Assembly: GCA_937916025.1 (NCBI GenBank)
Contig: CALGGX010000272.1
Coordinates: 1-7,312, forward strand
Source of the DNA: an uncultured Selenomonadales bacterium
Lineage (GTDB): Bacteria > Bacillota_C > Negativicutes > Selenomonadales > Selenomonadaceae
Direction of reading: 5' to 3'
DNA: 7,312 nucleotides
The notes beneath the pieces were generated by a model. It searched no databases. It saw nothing but the letters and a program-made list of their open reading frames with translations, and was not told the origin of the DNA. The position numbers and the translations under genes were made by a program. Below are positions 5,987-7,312 of the stretch, in pieces (position 1 is the first letter of the stretch; each line of letters begins with the position of its first letter).

Positions 5987-6026
5987 TTTCGTTGCTTTTA
6001 CATTTTTATCGATTGGAGACACAGAC
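5972..6026. promoter_or_regulatory. Perfect 10-bp inverted repeat around the symporter start site (putative operator)
   Basis: GTCTGTGTCT at 5972-5981 is the exact reverse complement of AGACACAGAC at 6017-6026. The arms are separated by 35 nt, centre to centre 45 bp. The left arm ends on the first base of the -10 box. The right arm overlaps the GGAG ribosome site (6015-6018) and ends at the base before the ATG. The left arm lies upstream of the predicted transcript start, so an mRNA hairpin is unlikely. A DNA-binding repressor acting at two half-sites is the better reading (inference). Confidence 0.5.
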
Positions 6027-7312
6027 ATGAAATTTGCAATTCTGGTTTTATACTTCGGCATTCTGATTGCAATCGGATTGTATTGCCGAAAGCACACGAC
6101 CGACGTCAACGGCTTCGTGCTCGGCGGACGCTCCGTCGGACCGTGGTTGACCGCCTTCGCTTACGGCACCAGTTACTTTTCTGCCGTCGTGTTCGTCGGC
6201 TACGCCGGACAGTTCGGCTGGAAGTACGGAATCGCCGCGACTTGGGCGGGCATCGGCAACGCGCTCATCGGCTCGCTCATGGCGTGGTTCATTCTCGGTC
6301 GACGCACTCGCATTATGAGCCAACACCTCGACTCCGCCACCATGCCGCAATTCTTCGGCAAGCGCTTCGGCTCCGACGGCTTGAAAATCGGCGCGTCGAT
6401 CATTATCTTCATCTTCATGATCCCCTACACCGCCTCGCTCTACAACGGCCTCTCGCGACTGTTCGGCATGGCTTTCAGCATCGATTACTCGGTCTGCATT
6501 CTGCTGATGGCGGTTTTGACGGCGATTTACGTCATTGCCGGCGGTTACATGGCGACCGCTATCAACGACTTCATTCAAGGCGTGATCATGCTCGTCGGCA
6601 TTTCCGCCGTCATTTACGCCGTACTCGAGTCGAAAGGCGGTTTCATGTCCGCGCTCGACGGGCTCGCTCGCATCACGGACGAAAAAGTCACTTCGACGCC
6701 CGGCATTTTCGCGTCATTCTTCGGCCCCGATCCGATCAATCTGCTCTTCGTCGTCATTTTGACTTCGCTCGGCACCTGGGGCTTGCCGCAAATGGTTCAG
6801 AAATTCTACGCGATACGAAACGAGCAGGCGATTCAGAAGGGCACGATAATTTCAACGATGTTCGCGTTCGTAGTGGCGGGCGGCTGCTATTTTCTGGGAG
6901 GATTTGGCAGATTATTTTCCGACCAGATTGACATAAAAGAGAACGGCTTCGACTCAATCGTTCCGACGATGCTTTCGGGCTTGACGGAGGGAATGATAGC
7001 GCTGGTAGTAATTTTAGTGCTTTCGGCGTCAATGTCAACGCTGTCGTCGCTGGTAATCGCGTCTTCGTCCACGCTGACAATCGATTTAATCAGCGGCGCG
7101 CTCGTGAAAAATATGAGCCAGTCGAGCCAGGTATTTTTAATGCGGGTGCTGATTGTGGTGTTTATCGCAATTTCGGCGGTGCTGGCGTTCGTGCAGTACA
7201 CGAGCTCGGTGAACTTTATCGCGCAGCTAATGGGCGTCAGCTGGGGCGCAATGGCGGGAGCGTTTTTGGCGCCGTTCATGTACTCGCTGTACTCGAAAAA
7301 AGTAACAACGGC
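6027..7312 (+). CDS. Sodium:solute symporter (SSF/SLC5 family), truncated at the window edge
   Basis: 428 complete codons are visible from ATG 6027 (GGAG at 6015-6018, 8 nt upstream); no stop is reached. The protein is strongly hydrophobic, with many transmembrane helices. The cytoplasmic loop GGRSVGPWLTAFAYGTSYFS after helix 1 and the GLPQMVQKFYAI segment are typical of PutP-like symporters. LSASMSTLSS places Ser337 and Thr338 almost exactly at the Na+ ligands S340 and T341 of E. coli PutP. It couples uptake of a small solute (amino acid, carboxylate or similar) to Na+ entry; the substrate is not predictable. It has its own strong promoter with a possible operator. Codon usage shifts sharply near 6810-6840. 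About 50-100 residues are probably missing at the right edge, judging by family length. Confidence 0.88.
   Translation, partial: MKFAILVLYFGILIAIGLYCRKHTTDVNGFVLGGRSVGPWLTAFAYGTSYFSAVVFVGYAGQFGWKYGIAATWAGIGNALIGSLMAWFILGRRTRIMSQHLDSATMPQFFGKRFGSDGLKIGASIIIFIFMIPYTASLYNGLSRLFGMAFSIDYSVCILLMAVLTAIYVIAGGYMATAINDFIQGVIMLVGISAVIYAVLESKGGFMSALDGLARITDEKVTSTPGIFASFFGPDPINLLFVVILTSLGTWGLPQMVQKFYAIRNEQAIQKGTIISTMFAFVVAGGCYFLGGFGRLFSDQIDIKENGFDSIVPTMLSGLTEGMIALVVILVLSASMSTLSSLVIASSSTLTIDLISGALVKNMSQSSQVFLMRVLIVVFIAISAVLAFVQYTSSVNFIAQLMGVSWGAMAGAFLAPFMYSLYSKKVTT

Noticed and set aside
6887..7279. A 130-codon minus-strand frame inside the symporter
   Set aside because: No ribosome site or domain seen; the opposite strand is a clear transporter. 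Kept only as a remark in the codon-usage finding.

Overview
The window (7312 bases) looks like chromosomal sequence from a diderm (LPS-making) bacterium. A HldA/RfaE1-type heptose-phosphate kinase, a membrane diguanylate cyclase and a Na+/solute symporter sit beside a CRISPR type III-like effector operon. Shine-Dalgarno sites are strong and GC is moderate. An outer-membraned Firmicutes lineage such as Negativicutes would fit, but that placement is inference. No rRNA, tRNA, CRISPR array, transposase or phage gene was seen.

Left part (1-2489, minus strand): an operon that starts at 2489 and runs off the left edge. It encodes a 540-residue Cas10/Cmr2-like protein with two palm domains and no HD nuclease domain. 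A 214-residue RAMP (Cas7-like) subunit follows, overlapping it by 19 nt. Next comes a second RAMP gene of which only the start is visible. The RAMP-RAMP junction has been tandemly duplicated with a 224-bp period. This leaves a short in-frame chimera at 17-238 that joins the start of RAMP 2 to the tail of RAMP 1, and then a second copy of the RAMP 2 start at position 14. The set resembles a reduced type III (III-D/Csx10-like) effector or a CRISPR-derived relative. Nothing in the window shows an array, cas1/cas2, cas6 or a CARF effector.

Middle (2490-5097, plus strand): a 57-bp divergent intergenic region with an extended -10 promoter drives a PfkB-family heptose-7-phosphate kinase-like gene (2547-3539). 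It is followed 24 nt later by a GGDEF diguanylate cyclase with a roughly ten-segment membrane domain (3564-5097). The cyclase gene is split by a one-base frameshift near 3999. Its GGDEF and I-site motifs are intact.

Right part (5098-7312): a metal-dependent amidohydrolase on the minus strand (5098-5940) has a stop codon directly abutting the cyclase stop codon. Divergent from it, a textbook TTGACA-N17-TAGAAT promoter drives a sodium:solute symporter (6027 to the right edge, truncated). A perfect 10-bp inverted repeat brackets the transcription start of the symporter and looks like an operator. Third-position codon usage in the symporter changes abruptly near 6810-6840.

The least familiar element is the HD-less Cas10/RAMP operon with its scrambled RAMP-RAMP junction. 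The other genes are recognisable families with a few odd features: altered kinase motifs, the broken cyclase and the dyad.
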